This document shows positions 33,129 through 44,579 of a DNA stretch of 64,000 bases, one piece after another; position 1 is the stretch's first letter; each line of letters starts with the position of its first letter. The position numbers were made by a program, and so were the translations under genes. The notes beneath the pieces were generated by a model. That model saw only the letters and a program-made list of their open reading frames with translations, was not told where the DNA came from and searched no databases. The stretch covers positions 1-64,000 of the forward strand of contig JAINUW010000348.1 of assembly GCA_020205615.1 (NCBI GenBank), in the 5' to 3' direction. This DNA is from Panax quinquefolius (taxonomy: Eukaryota; Streptophyta; Magnoliopsida; Apiales; Araliaceae).

Positions 33129-33200
33129 ACAACTGTAGACACTCGAAATTTTTTGCACTCCTATTACTAACATTGCAAGAGGGTAGATTCGTCTTTTGGA

Positions 33201-33765
33201 GATAACCCTGAAAGACAGCTTACAACAGTTCTGGATACTACCGGAAGTTCCACTCCAACCCGGAACACAAACTGGGAGCATTGGTTCCAAACCCGAAACA
33301 CACACTGGGAATGTCATTTCAATCTTGGAGATAACCCCCGAGATATGCAGATCAAAAGACCAACAACAACACCGAAGAGGACAGTCATGTCTCGGCGATA
33401 ACACCGCGATGTTCAGTTTCAGTCCCAGAGACAACACTGGGAATAGCAATCCCATCCTTGGTGATAACCCCAAGAGATGCCATCGCAGTTCCGGCAATAA
33501 CTCCAGAATTACTTATTTCAACCACATGCAATAAGCTTCAATCACAGATGATAGTGAGGCACACAAACAAGCAGCTCTATCTCAGAGATAACCCTGAGCA
33601 ACGTCTGCTTTTCGCTTAAACCGGCGATAACCCCGGTGAGAAGTCACCAACGTTATCTCATAATGTCAACAAGATGATATCGCAGCATACCAACAAGTAG
33701 TCCAATCTCAGTTGTAACCCTGAGCAAAGTCTACTTTCAACTCAACCCGGTGATAACTCCGGCAA
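33201..33765 (+). repeat. Degenerate GATAACCCC repeats in the Tat/Ogre U3
   Basis: Motifs such as GATAACCCTG, GATAACCCCC, GATAACACCG and GATAACTCCG occur at 33201, 33330, 33397, 33463, 33587, 33626 and 33752, with weaker copies near 33430, 33497 and 33715. Spacing varies from about 35 to 130 bases. They lie upstream of the TATA box. Confidence 0.7.
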
Positions 33766-34527
33766 AGAGTCAAACATCATCTTGTTCATCCGACAAATGG
33801 CACGTCGTCTCAACACTTCAGACATACATACATACAACAATGTCCCAAATAACCGAGGAATGACAATCCCGAGTGACTATTACACGTGGCAGTACTTTGG
33901 ATAGAATTTGAAGCTTGAAGACCATGGGCATGGACCCCTCTTCTTGACTTAGTACAACCTCTAATCCATGTCATTACGTAACTCTCGACACCAGCAATAT
34001 GAAGAAGTTCAGATACGCTTTGTTTGGATGCTCGGATTGAAGTTCTGCAAGTTCGATTGGACATTACAGTACGTGAGTGCACGTACTATAAGATGACGGA
34101 CCCATGGGCCGGGCCCACCATGATGATCACCATGCGAGTTCAATCTGCGACTTCCGCAGTTTAATCTGCGACTTTTCGCGGGTTGACCTGCGGCCATCCG
34201 TCTATAAATATAGAGGGGGGGGGGTCAGCCATTTGAAGAGAGGAAGAGAGGGAAAAAGGCAAGGAAGCCTTGCCCATTTAGCTCTGTATACACATCTTTT
34301 GAGTGTTTCTTCTTCTTTGAACATTAGTTAGCTCATATATAGCTACTTTTATCTGGCGGGAGCTGAGTGTTCATCCCTTTAAAGTCAAAGAAGTCTACTT
34401 TGGCAGTCCATTGTAAGCCTTCTTATATTCTAGAAAGCCTCTTTCTTCTATTATTACCTTTGTTGCATACATTGAGAGTTAAATGCGAGTGTGTTTGCGA
34501 GACTTTCATCGGTGGTTTTATTTCATA

Positions 34528-34528
34528 C

Positions 34529-34580
<52 letters not shown>

Positions 34581-34649
34581 CATATATATGGACTAACATT
34601 ATCGAGTTATGCCTCGATTGAGCCTGAACTTGATCGGAGCATTTATTTG

Positions 34650-34706
<57 letters not shown>

Positions 34707-34759
34707 GTGGTCGACTACATGTCGATGAGCTTTGGATTTTATATCCGGTACATTTACTC

Positions 34760-34807
<48 letters not shown>

Positions 34808-34864
34808 TATAATTGTTGTGGACATATCCGATGAGCACGGATTCACATCCGGAATGCGTTCTTG

Positions 34865-34909
<45 letters not shown>

Positions 34910-35076
34910 CATTCATTCTGCCCCGCCTGGAGTTTTTACATTAGCGGTGATATCGCTTCTGACTTTATTTACATTTTTGTCACTTTGGAGTTCACTTCAT
35001 TGGCGGTGATCGCTTTTACAGCTTTTATTTATTTTTTCGATCCCCATGGAGAATAATTGTGGTGGTGGTGATCATA

Positions 35077-35118
<42 letters not shown>
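34528..35118. repeat. Compound repeat with five (TA)n arrays
   Basis: (TA)n runs at 34530-34578, 34651-34703, 34763-34810, 34866-34907 and 35080-35117. The stretches between the second, third and fourth are related to each other (ATAATTGTGG, a TCGATGAGC-like word, ATCCGG, TCGCTT), so the unit is a repeat of about 105-115 bases that carries a microsatellite. Long TYIYIY-type open frames here are artefacts. Confidence 0.88.
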
Positions 35119-35119
<1 letters not shown>

Positions 35120-35938
35120 CTGACTTTTATATATATACCGCTATCGCTTTTCATATAAATTGTGGTATCATGTGAGCCTAGGAATCATGTGATCTTATAG
35201 ATTGAGTAATGAATCTAGATTCGGTTCTAGATTATGGACATTTTTCAATTTGTAGTTAAACTTGTACATTATTTTACAGTGTCTGAGTTTCCTTGGATGG
35301 CTATCATACCCATGAGGAGTTCAGCACTGCTTTATACTGTTTTCTCGAGAATGCCTCGCATCTCAAAAGAATAAAATCAAACAAGTCGGACATTTAATAA
35401 AAATGGAAGTATGAAAAGGTCTCAATTCCTATTTAGCATAGGGTTTGAAAAAACCTCTTTTACAAAACTTCATTGCTATATCTTGTGGTTAAAACTGGAT
35501 TTTCCTAAATAAAATTCAAACCCTTTGTATATAGGTGCGAACGAGGCCTCGCACTATTTTCATATAATTGCACATTGATCCACACACACACACATTCATA
35601 TAACAGTTTCTTTGAAAAGTGGCAGTCACTGTGGCAACACGTATGTCGGGGGGTGCCTAACACCTTCCCTCCGCATAATCAATCCCCCGAATCCTTAATG
35701 AATCTCGGTTTCACAGACCCGTTTAACATTGTCAAATCACTGGGTTAATGTGCAAACCTTTTCGGTTGCGTTGGTGCAACCAGTTAAAAACACCAACTGG
35801 CGACTCTTAAAGTCAAATTGTCGACATTATACATGTCAGACCTTTTTCACTTGTTTTTTCAAACAAATCTCACATTACCATGGGAACACCAAAGAACAAG
35901 TAACGAAAAGGGACAATTAAAAATCTCGGCGTCGACGG

Positions 35939-35957
35939 TGGCGACTTCTATTTGGGA
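35939..35957 (+). other. Primer-binding site of the Tat/Ogre element (Arg tRNA type)
   Basis: TGGCGACTTCTATTTGGGA resembles the Ogre PBS TGGCGACTCTGCTGGGGA. A second TGGCGACTCTT at about 35808 lies inside the LTR end region; such doubling near the LTR end is usual in this group. The downstream site is preferred because leader sequence follows it. Confidence 0.65.
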
Positions 35958-36688
35958 ATCCGAAGAAGAGGGCTTAAGCCGCTATTACAAGCTTTTCAAA
36001 ATTGTTATATGCTTGTGTGTGATTGTTGCATTTATATTTCTGATACATGTGTACGAATGCATCTTACTTATTGCACTGCTAAATATCTATCTTTGATATT
36101 AGTGCTTCGCACATATTAGTGCTTCGCACATGTCATCATTTTGCATAAACGATGAGACACGTTGTATGTGAATGTATGTTGTGTGGTCCCTCCGTTAGGA
36201 GGCTATCCTGTCGGTGTTTGATTACTAGACCCGTGGGAAGAATAATTCCCCGGGGCTCAGGAAAGGCACCACCCAGATTCGCTCCAGTTGAAAAATCGGA
36301 TTAACTTCCCGTTGAGTAGATAGCGATGAACTGGGAACCTTCATTGCCGAAAAGCCGCGAGAGAAACCCTAGGATTGGTCAACCTCTAATAAACCAAACG
36401 CGGAGGAAAGTCTCTTCATGCTTTCCATTTTCAAAATTACCTGTAAAAGAATTTACTTGTAATTTTATTCTAAGTTCATCCATATGTAATGGAAAATATG
36501 AAGAATACCTGTGCATAACATGTTATCAACTAACTAAACCGGTTTTGCAGGACAAATTCCTAGAACGAATAAGTTAGGATAACATTTACATTTTTTCTAA
36601 AGACTAAACTACGTAAGTCTTTTTGTAGGGATGCAATTGGGCCGGTTACCCATTCCAAGTCTAAAAGGCCTTAAGCCTACAGCCAATC
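35958..36688 (+). other. Leader between PBS and gag of the Tat/Ogre element
   Basis: Non-coding. It has the direct repeat TATTAGTGCTTCGCACA twice (about 36098-36129). A GC-richer block at 36180-36420 (CCCGTGGGAAGAATAATTCC, GAACTGGGAACCTTCATTGC) looks like the conserved leader of Tat/Ogre elements; this is from memory. Confidence 0.6.
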
Positions 36689-37222
36689 ATGTCATCCTCT
36701 GAACAGTCTAATCCTGTCTCCCAAGAAGAATTTGACGGAGTAAGTAAATAAATCACAGACTTGGCTGTTCTACTAAAAGAGTTACACCAGTCTACTCAGG
36801 GTACTAAAATACCCACACATACAGAATCCTCTGCACAAGGGGGAGTTCAATCTCTAGAAAAAACAATTCCAGAGCATCAGTTGGATACCACCACCAAAAA
36901 CCCTGAAAACACCCATCTCAAAGCAGATCTAGACACCGGTGATATCAGGAAGAAGGTCCTTCAAATGGAGGAAACCATTCGTGCTCTTAAAGGGATTGGA
37001 ACACATGGTAGTGTTTCATATACAGACATTTGTTTATTTCCTGGTGTGCATTATCCAGAGAAATTTAAAACCCCTGATTTTGAGAAATATAACGGATTAG
37101 GGGATCCTTACACACATTTAAAGGTGTTCATTGGGGAACTCGAATCTTATGTTGAGGATGAAAATCTCATAATGCAACTGTTACAGAAAAGTCTGACTGG
37201 AGAAGCCTGTTCATGGTATACC
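36689..37222 (+). pseudogene. gag of the Tat/Ogre element, cut by copia H
   Basis: The frame starts at ATG 36689 (MSSSEQSNPVSQEE), has an in-frame TAA at 36749, and continues in the same frame to 37222. After a polar N-terminal part, residues read CLFPGVHYPEKFKTPDFEKY, then DPYTHLKVF and LTGEACSWYT. These are the core motifs of Tat/Ogre Gag (the FKxPxFEKYxG, PxxHLK and LTGxAxxWYT blocks). The protein is interrupted right after WYT by the copia LTR at 37223, so the rest of the capsid and the zinc knuckle are not present. Apart from one stop the frame is intact over about 178 residues. Confidence 0.88.
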
Positions 37223-39113
37223 TGTTGGGTTTGTAATATTCATGAACGCAATCAAATTGCAAAAATTAAACGAAAACGTGTAAAATCAGAGTTTTAAAAT
37301 TTTACAAACCATAAACCCGGATCACCCTTTATGCACAATTATTAATTAAAAGAAAATATGAAGGACAAGAATCATACCCTTGAAGATCCGAGCTTCCTCA
37401 GGTACAAGTTTAGCTCCAAATCCATTCGCGTTCAACTTGAATCCACCAGTTTTGGTTCCTTCCTTTGATCAACGTTAGCCACCCAAGTGTTTGGCCTCTA
37501 GAGGTGATCCACCAAGGAAGAATAAGATTCAAGAAGATGGGTATTTAGCTCAAACCGTAGTTTTTCTATCTCTATAGAAAAAGGCGTACTCTCCCAACTA
37601 TTGGAATTACGTATTCACGTGTTGTAAAAGTGTCAACCACATCACCCATAATAAGACTCCTCTTATTTATAGATGTGGGCAACCCTCCTTAACAATTAAG
37701 GAATTGGGTTTTATTTAATTAATTAAATTTTTTTTAATTAATTAAGCTCCCTAATCTTATTAGGGATAATTAATTAAACTCCTTTAACTAATTTTTCCTC
37801 CTAATTCTATTAGGAATAAATGAGAGTACTTTTATTAATTAATTCCCAAACTCTTTTAGGAATTAAATAATAATAATAGTAATAATAATAATAAGACTCC
37901 TCTTATTAATTTATATTTAATATTTCCAAAATATTAAATAATAAATATTAAGCTATTTAATTTATTCTATCACCATAGATTAAATTAAATATACTTAACT
38001 TATTATTATGATTATGCCATTAACTTCTTAAATAATTATTCTTCCTTTTTATGGTGTGACCCTTTAGGTTCTCCATATTAAACCTAGGTTGTGAATAAAT
38101 CAATTAGAACAATTCTAATCTTATTTAAATAAATAAATTAAAATATTAATTTATTTAAATAAATAATATTTATTCTACAATAGGGATAAGCCTCCTAGCG
38201 ATCAACGACTTTCCAGATAATATAGATTTCAACATTAATCATAAAAGAACCTTTGAGTAAATAGTTACCAGACAATTCAATCCTTCCACCATACAATGTC
38301 CCAATTAAATATAAGACATGGAATTCTTTCACAAGTCTTATTTTATTTAATTATATGTATTTCGATCCTTAAATGCACAACTCCAAATAATGCAAATTAG
38401 AAACTTCTTTCTAATTTCATTCTGCCTTGGCCAAGGACTACTAGTTGTCATTTATCGAATCACATAGGACATTTCTCTTCTTTTACTAGAAGTGGTAGAT
38501 TCTTTATTGATCATACATTATCTCCATGTACAACTAATTATACCCAAGCATACCCTTTGATATACCCTAAGGGTCTTAAGGAATAAGTCAAAGTATAACT
38601 CACCATACACAAGATACTATGATGACATCAAGTCCAAGGATCACTTGTACTACTATCACTACAGGAATTCCTATTGACAAGCAAGTAAAACTCCATTAGG
38701 TATTCCTTAGCGAGTCACGTTCAGTGAACTTATTCTCTAATAAGCACCTACATACTTGCTTTAGTGTCTCCACACAAATGATCATGAGATCAATCATCCT
38801 CATCCAATGAAAGCAAGTTAACGTATGTACCAATCTATCAGGATTCACTAATCCCCAATTTAGTAATCCAACGATTGGGAACTATTTTAGTTTTAAGCTT
38901 TCTAAGAATTTAGATCTCATTAGAATGATCATCATCATTATTCTAAAAGTATTGCTTAAAACTATGGGTTTATCACATATTATAAAACAGCATCATATAG
39001 ATAATTTGAAAGCCTTTAATAAATTAATACTTTTTATTAATAAATGAATAAGATTGTTACAAAGTATATGCTTTATCATCAAACATGATTGGCTTGTGAG
39101 CATACTACTTTCA
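37223..39113 (-). repeat. 3' LTR of copia H
   Basis: It is 1891 bases; on the minus strand it runs from TGAAAGTAGTATGC to AAACCCAACA. It is AT-rich with several TTAATTAATT palindromes (37710-37790), an (ATA)-rich run at 37868-37892 and a TATAAATAAGAG box near 37670. Nothing else is seen in it. Confidence 0.88.
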
Positions 39114-39125
39114 ATCTCCCACTTG
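39114..39125 (-). other. Polypurine tract of copia H
   Basis: GCAAGTGGGAGAT on the minus strand directly precedes the LTR start at 39113; AAGTGGGAGATTG is the common copia PPT form. Confidence 0.82.
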
Positions 39126-39129
39126 CACT

Positions 39130-40020
39130 AAAGCCAATCGTCATGGTATCTCATACCCTTCTTCTCTAAGTGACGATTATCCTGCTGTTGGATAAGCTTT
39201 TGTTAATGGATATGTAATTTTGTTTTTTAGAGTCCACTATCTCTATAGTGATTTCCCATCTTTCAATGATTCCTATAATCAAGTGAAAGTGCCACAACAC
39301 ATGTTTAGATCCAAGATGAGACTTAGGAACTATTCCTAGTTCTGTAATGAAATTTTCATTCAAACAATCAACTTGCAGCTTCATTTATAACTATCTACTT
39401 TGTCTTTATCACTAAACCAACAACTCTTTGCTGTTTGGAACCTTTCCAATTCACTGCACCACCGTTCAAGGTAACACTTTACCTTAAAGTGGATTTTCTG
39501 TCGTCTTGGTCTGTCTGAAAAACTCTAGTCTGTTAAGCCCTCTAGTTTTAATTTAGACTCACCATGAATTTTAATCACATCCTTAGTGTCGGTTGGGTAC
39601 TTTAAGATATTTTTCACTGTCTTACAGTGATCTTCTCCATAATATGACTGATCAACATCAGGTCTCGTACATTTCATTGCATACATGATAGTTACTAATG
39701 CGATCTCTCTTTTTGGAGTCTATGGGGACTATTAAGAGAGATACACTCCATGGCTCATCAACATGAGACATCACATGGAGTTTTTCATGCTAAACGACTT
39801 TAGCATCAAATGAATATACACTTCTTGGGTTAAGCCGAGCATCCTTTTAAATCTATCTATATAGATTTGCATCCCCAATTAAGACACTCTTCCCAAATCA
39901 TTCATGGAGGAATATTTAGACAACTTTATCTTTACTGATTCTAGCATTGGCATGTCATTCCGTATCCATAGTATATCAACATATAATACTAGGAAAGTCA
40001 CGATGCTCCCACTGACCCTT
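39130..40020 (-). pseudogene. RT C-terminus and RNase H remnant of copia H
   Basis: The minus strand is badly broken. Readable pieces are a late RT piece near 39860-39600 (a DARLNPRSVYSFD-like stretch, then DQSYYGEDH), an RNase H start (ESKLKLEGLTD, near 39560), and the open frame 39384-39166 with ITELGIVPKS, SKHVLWHFHLIIGIIERWEI and a TKSLS-like end. The order and spacing fit copia RT-RNase H. The palm domain with YVDD is not present. Dead remnant. Confidence 0.65.
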
Positions 40021-40720
40021 TTATACACACTAGAACTCTTACCTCATCGTATGTAACTCTGGATCATCATCTTCTATGATGCGTACCTCATCATCATTAT
40101 CCATGATGAATCCATACCTCCTAGGTATCTTCGGTACTATTCTAGATTTACGATTCGGTTGTGGTACAATAGGTCTATCTACAGGTTCCTCTTATTTGAC
40201 TTATAGTATTTTGCGGTTCTTGAACTCTTCAAGATCTATTATCCTCCCACTAGCCCCTTCAATGATAAACACCTTTATCTTAGAAGGCAGCGTGTTTAAC
40301 AACAAACACCTTTTGCTAAGTAGGATTATAGAATATATACCCTAAACTTACTTTTGGATGTCCCATAAATCTGTACTTGTCAAATCTTATCCCAAGCTTA
40401 TCCTTTGAAACCTTTTTCACATAAGCTGGATAACCCCTTATTTTAACTTACTTAAAATTAGGAATCCTTCATGTCCATAAATTTTATGGAGTCTTGGGGC
40501 CGAATTTTGAGGTTACCTTTTTCGTAGATGTCTGACCATTTCTAGGACATGACCACAGAGGGATCTTTGGAATGTCGGTAAAATCATTATGGACCGCACC
40601 ATGTCTAACAAGGTACGATTTTTCCTTTCGGATACATCAATCAATTATTATGCATCGTCGAGGCGTCCATTATGAGAAAACCATTTGAGATGATCTAAAA
40701 CTTATTGCACAAGTATTTAT
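40021..40720 (-). pseudogene. Integrase C-terminal remnant of copia H
   Basis: On the minus strand, near 40650-40600, SERKNRTLLDMVRSIM marks the catalytic-Glu region of copia integrase. Damaged C-terminal domain sequence follows. Near 40170-40070 a basic stretch and then RYGFIMDNDDE mark the start of the linker to RT. Stops are frequent. The first two catalytic Asp residues are missing: between this segment and the protease remnant a deletion of most of the integrase core is inferred. Confidence 0.6.
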
Positions 40721-41270
40721 TCCTTGATCTAGTCAAAGAATCTTAATACTTTGCCAATTTGTTTCACGTTTGAATTCTTTGAACCTTTCAAATAATTCAC
40801 ACTTGTATTTCAGCAGATACACACATTCAACTCTTTGAATGATTATCTCCTTTTCTTATACTACTTTGTTCAATTTGCAAAATAATTTTTACGTGAGCCA
40901 AGTACACAAAATCCATTAAGTAATATTTTAGTTCTATACAAAACATTATTATTATAAATAGAACAATAATTGTTCTTAATTATAATACCAAATATTTCAT
41001 TGTCCAACAATAAAATGGAAATAATGTTTCTAACAAGAACTGGAATATAATAACAACTTATTGACTTAATAGATTTGCCCGTAGGCATTGCTAAACAAAA
41101 GTTTCTATGGCTAATGTGGCAACCTTTGCTTTATTTCCCACACATAGGATTACTTATATTTATTTAGCTTTCTACTTTTGTTTGGTCCTTTCATAAATCT
41201 ATATTTATGATAACCAAAGTCGGTATCCAATACCCAAGTAAAACCTTGACTTAAAGAAAAATTTATTTTA
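40721..41270 (-). pseudogene. Protease / GAG-pre-integrase remnant of copia H
   Basis: The minus frame 41088-40870 reads MPTGKSIKSISCYYIPVLVR then NIISILLLD, IIKNNYCSIY and NGFCVLGSRK. This is the conserved region linking protease to integrase in many plant copia elements (the CYYVP...NIIS...CSIY pattern). The protease active site should be near 41230-41200 (a YWIP-like piece) but is not recognisable. 40721-40869 shows no clear motif. Confidence 0.65.
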
Positions 41271-41611
41271 AATCATGAACAAAATTTGTATTTGTAATCG
41301 AAACTTCACTAAACTTCTTCTGGTTAGCCTCTGCAAGATGCTCCTCGCAGTTTTTTTCCAGTGTCCAGGCTTATTACAGTGGAAGCAAACTCATTTGCTA
41401 TCCATATCAGTTTTGTTCTTATTATCCTTTGTTTTTGCCTTTTTATTTACCTTCTTTGAATAATTCTTCTTTTCAGAAGGTCCTTTGGTCCCTACCAGTA
41501 AGACTTGGTCTTTCTTGGTTGGAAAGTGACTCTCAACATTTTTCAACATGTTAAGCAAATCAGCGAGGCTGATATCTAGCTTGTTCAAATGAAAAATTCA
41601 CAACAATTATA
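41271..41611 (-). pseudogene. gag C-terminus of copia H with zinc knuckle
   Basis: The minus frame 41588-41391 reads MNKLDISLADLLNMLKNVES, then a Lys-rich linker. Just downstream a zinc knuckle CFHCNKPGHWKK (41387 to 41350) is intact in its first three ligands, but the last Cys is put out of frame by one missing base in a run of A (minus strand; T7 at 41351-41357 on the plus strand). The frame joins the N-terminal gag at 60413-60906 once chromovirus E and one copy of the AAAGG duplication are ignored. Confidence 0.82.
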
Positions 41612-41616
41612 AAAGG

Positions 41617-44420
41617 TGTAAGACCCCGAAATTTTTTTAAATAAAAAGGAATTTCCTTTATTTATTATTTTGAAATAGTAAGGGTTGATTTGATTAATGT
41701 GGATAGTAAAGGGTTAAATACACAAATATTTCAAAATAAGCAAGTGGTTATAAAATATTCATTGTTGTCGGGGAATATTCGTTTGGTCGTAGAATATTAA
41801 ATACGATCGGGGAATATTAAATGCGACCAGTAAATGACCATGTGTGGGCCCCATAACTGAAAGCGATTGGATGAAGAAAGCGACAAATATAAGTTGTTTA
41901 AAAATAACTGGCGTAGTTATTACCAATTAACACTTATTGGAATACCCGGTGGTTAAAACATAGTACTACGGCGTTGTTGCACAAGTAGTACCGGTATTGC
42001 ACCAATTATTGAAAGGCACTACTCAATAATGGTTACGATAATTCTTATTCGATATTTTATTTTATTGAGTTAATAATTCTTTGCGTTGATATTTTATATT
42101 CTTTGTTGTTTGATAATTGTCATTTACGGTATTTTTCATTATCGAAGCAATAATTCATATTATTATCGAATAATATTATTAGATAACATTATTGGCAATG
42201 TCTAGAAAGTTACATCTAAGGAGAGGTTTGGTCACCTAATCATTGCGCCCGATGAGGAGAAATTCTTATTGGAAAGCCCCTCTTTCACAGGAAGCTGCAC
42301 GGTTGTCGATATTGTGATTACGTAATATTATTTGTGAATAATTAATTATTGATTCATATGATGAGGAAAATATTGATTTTATGTGGATATAGATGGAGAA
42401 AAAGTTTAATGTGACAATTGTTGAAAATTGAAATTTTATCTTTTTACGATAAAATAATTCATTTAAATATATTATTATATTTTAATAATATAATAATGGT
42501 GATATTTTTACAACGAATGTGGGATATATGAGTATCTGAGGAGGAAGAGTATTTTTGTTGCAATAAATGTTTAAAACATGTTAAACATGTAAATTGGACC
42601 CCATTTATTATTTGAAATTTGATTATAGCTTGTAAAATCACTTAGTTTGTGGATTTGGTCAATTTCTATTTGGAATTTGGAAAAACTTTCTTTACGTAAA
42701 GTTGTAGAGAATTGAATTTCCTATAAAAACTCGCGAGATTCGAATTTTATGACAAAAGGGCTATTTATTGTGAATTATTGAAGTTCTGAAGCTCCGAAAT
42801 AATTAATTTTGAAGTTTTAAATATTTTTAATAAGAAAAACGTTTTTTTGAGTTAGGCAAGGTGAGTCACTCTTGGTGGTGATGGTTTGAATCAGATTTTT
42901 GGGTGCGTAGGAATTTAATAATTATATATTAATATTTTATTAAATTTTACGCTTTGGTGTTCTAAGCAATTTCTATAAATAGGGTGCTTAGGTTAGAATT
43001 GAAAATCACACCGTAAATTGAAGTTTTCTCTCTATATTATCGGCGTATTCTTGTGAGTATTTTGAGTATACTTTGAGTATTGTTAGGCGGTGCAAGTTCC
43101 CTTCAAAGACTATATATCAGGTGTTTCAATTTAAGAGTATTGATCTTTTCGAGGTAAGGGATGTTATTTTCTTCTCAAATGATATTATTTCTTCAATATC
43201 ATTATCTTTGAAATATTGGTTGGAACTTTTTATCAAATTTGGAACTTTTTTTTATGCTCGGGGTTCTTATTCATGAGTTATTCTTATTCACGAGTTCTTA
43301 TTCACGAGTTACTATTCACGAGTTACTATTCATGAAGCGTGAAGATGTTTTTTGTGGAATTTCTATCTTTTGGTGTGAGTTACTATTCACGTATCGGACT
43401 ATTCAATATATCTGAGACTATTCACGAATACGACATTTATTCAATAGAAAAATGAAAATTTTTTCTTTTCGTCTAAAATATCTAATACGGATACTAGCTT
43501 TGATTGTATCCATGTTTTGATCATTCTTGAATTTTACACCACTATGATTATTTTGAGGTATTTTTGAACATGGATAAAACAAATCTGAATCCTTAATCCT
43601 TAATCCTTGTCATTTTGTTTCTTTGGATTCGTTTCTTTAAAAAATATTTTTCATCATCCTCGGTCTTAAATGATGATATTATTGAATATCTTTGGCACTG
43701 TAGTGCAAAAGATGAATGATTTCTGAAGAATATCTTTGCTTTTGTAGTGCAAAAGATGAGCAGTGTTGAGATGAACATACCGACTGATTGATTAATATCT
43801 TTGGCTGTAGTGCAAAGATGAGCAGTGTTTAAATGAACATGACCGGTGATGAATATCTTTGGCTGTAGTGCAAAGATGAATATTTGATTCGGATGTATAT
43901 TGATTGATGTTACGGGGATAAAAGATGAGCGATGAACTTTTAAATTCATACATAGAAGATAGTAGTTTGCATTCTCTAGTTAACTCTTCTAATGAATTAT
44001 TATTTCCATTGCGAATATTGATTTAAAATTTGTTGTCTATTGTATTCTATTAGATTTTTCCTGTTGAAGACTAACGATAATTTGTTGTATATTATCTTAG
44101 TCATAATATTCTTTCTTGAGCTAGTTGAGCTCACCCTTTTCCTTTTGTTCCATTTTTCTCGGGAGGCGAGAATATAGCGAGTGCTAGTGGGGGTATGGAA
44201 TGAAGGTTTTAGAAAGAATTGTTTAGTAGTCCTCACCATTTTTGTAAAATAATGTATCAATAAATGTGATGAGGATTTATTTGAGTATAGATATTATCAG
44301 AGGATAATATTTGTATTCAAACTCACAGTTTTCTTGTTGTAATAATAAAGTTGTAGTTGTTTACATGCCATGTATTGACAACTCGGAATGGGTGATGTAT
44401 ACCTATTTTGGGGCGTGCCA
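41617..44420 (+). repeat. 5' LTR of chromovirus E
   Basis: It is 2804 bases, TGTAAGACCCC ... GGGGCGTGCCA. TATA box near 42974, splice-donor-like GAGGTAAGGGATG near 43151, TTACTATTCACGAG-type repeats 43265-43335 and four hairpin units between 43684 and 43880. Confidence 0.92.
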
Positions 44421-44426
44421 CGGTGG

Positions 44427-44437
44427 TGGTATCGAGC
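44427..44437 (+). other. Primer-binding site of chromovirus E
   Basis: TGGTATCGAGC seven bases after the LTR end, the same form as in A, B and F. Confidence 0.75.
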
Positions 44438-44579
44438 TTAGGGATATGATCTCTGGCGGAGATCGGGGAATAGAACTAGGAGGGAGGCGAGTAAATCCTT
44501 CGCTAGTGTGTTCTACCTAAGCTTATTTGTTAGTTGGTCAATTATATAGGGATATTATGTGATATATTGATTTCCTTAA

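Larger units (their letters stand above)
28682..33133 (-). mobile_element. CACTA (En/Spm-like) transposon, one end only
   Basis: The terminus CACTACAACAAAAAG starts at 28682 inside the integrase of copia D. Subterminal TAGCGACC-type repeats follow, then a two-or-more-exon gene of the Ptta/En-Spm class on the minus strand. A family-2 solo LTR (28940-31626) splits the terminal region, and a Tat/Ogre element cuts the gene at 33134. The other end and the TNP2-like transposase gene should be to the right of the window. A 3-base target duplication (AAT at 28679-28681) cannot be confirmed without the far end. Confidence 0.88.
33134..35937 (+). repeat. 5' LTR of the Tat/Ogre element
   Basis: It is about 2.8 kb. 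U3 holds about ten GATAACCCC-type motifs (33201-33760), a TATA box TATAAATATAG at about 34203, then five (TA)n arrays and a short (CA)n at 35578-35594. The GGTGCCTAACACCTTCC word (about 35654) lies near the end. The 3' border is set by the PBS and is accurate to a few bases. Confidence 0.82.
33134..37222 (+). mobile_element. Tat/Ogre-type Ty3/gypsy element, 5' part
   Basis: It reads 5' LTR (33134-35937), Arg-tRNA-type PBS, leader and the first part of gag, then is cut by copia H at 37223. The LTR start TGTAGACACTCG, the GGTGCCTAACACCTTCC word and the PBS TGGCGACTTC are typical of Tat/Ogre elements. The remainder (rest of gag, pol, 3' LTR) should be beyond the window. It sits inside the CACTA gene. 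Confidence 0.88.

Noticed and set aside
33042..33497. 151-residue minus-strand frame and its 112-residue plus-strand shadow
   Set aside because: They cross the CACTA/Tat border at 33134 and mostly translate the GATAACCCC repeats of the LTR.
34491..35009. 172-residue open frame with long Tyr-Ile runs
   Set aside because: It is the translation of (TA)n microsatellites in the Tat/Ogre LTR; both strands give similar frames. No start context or domain.
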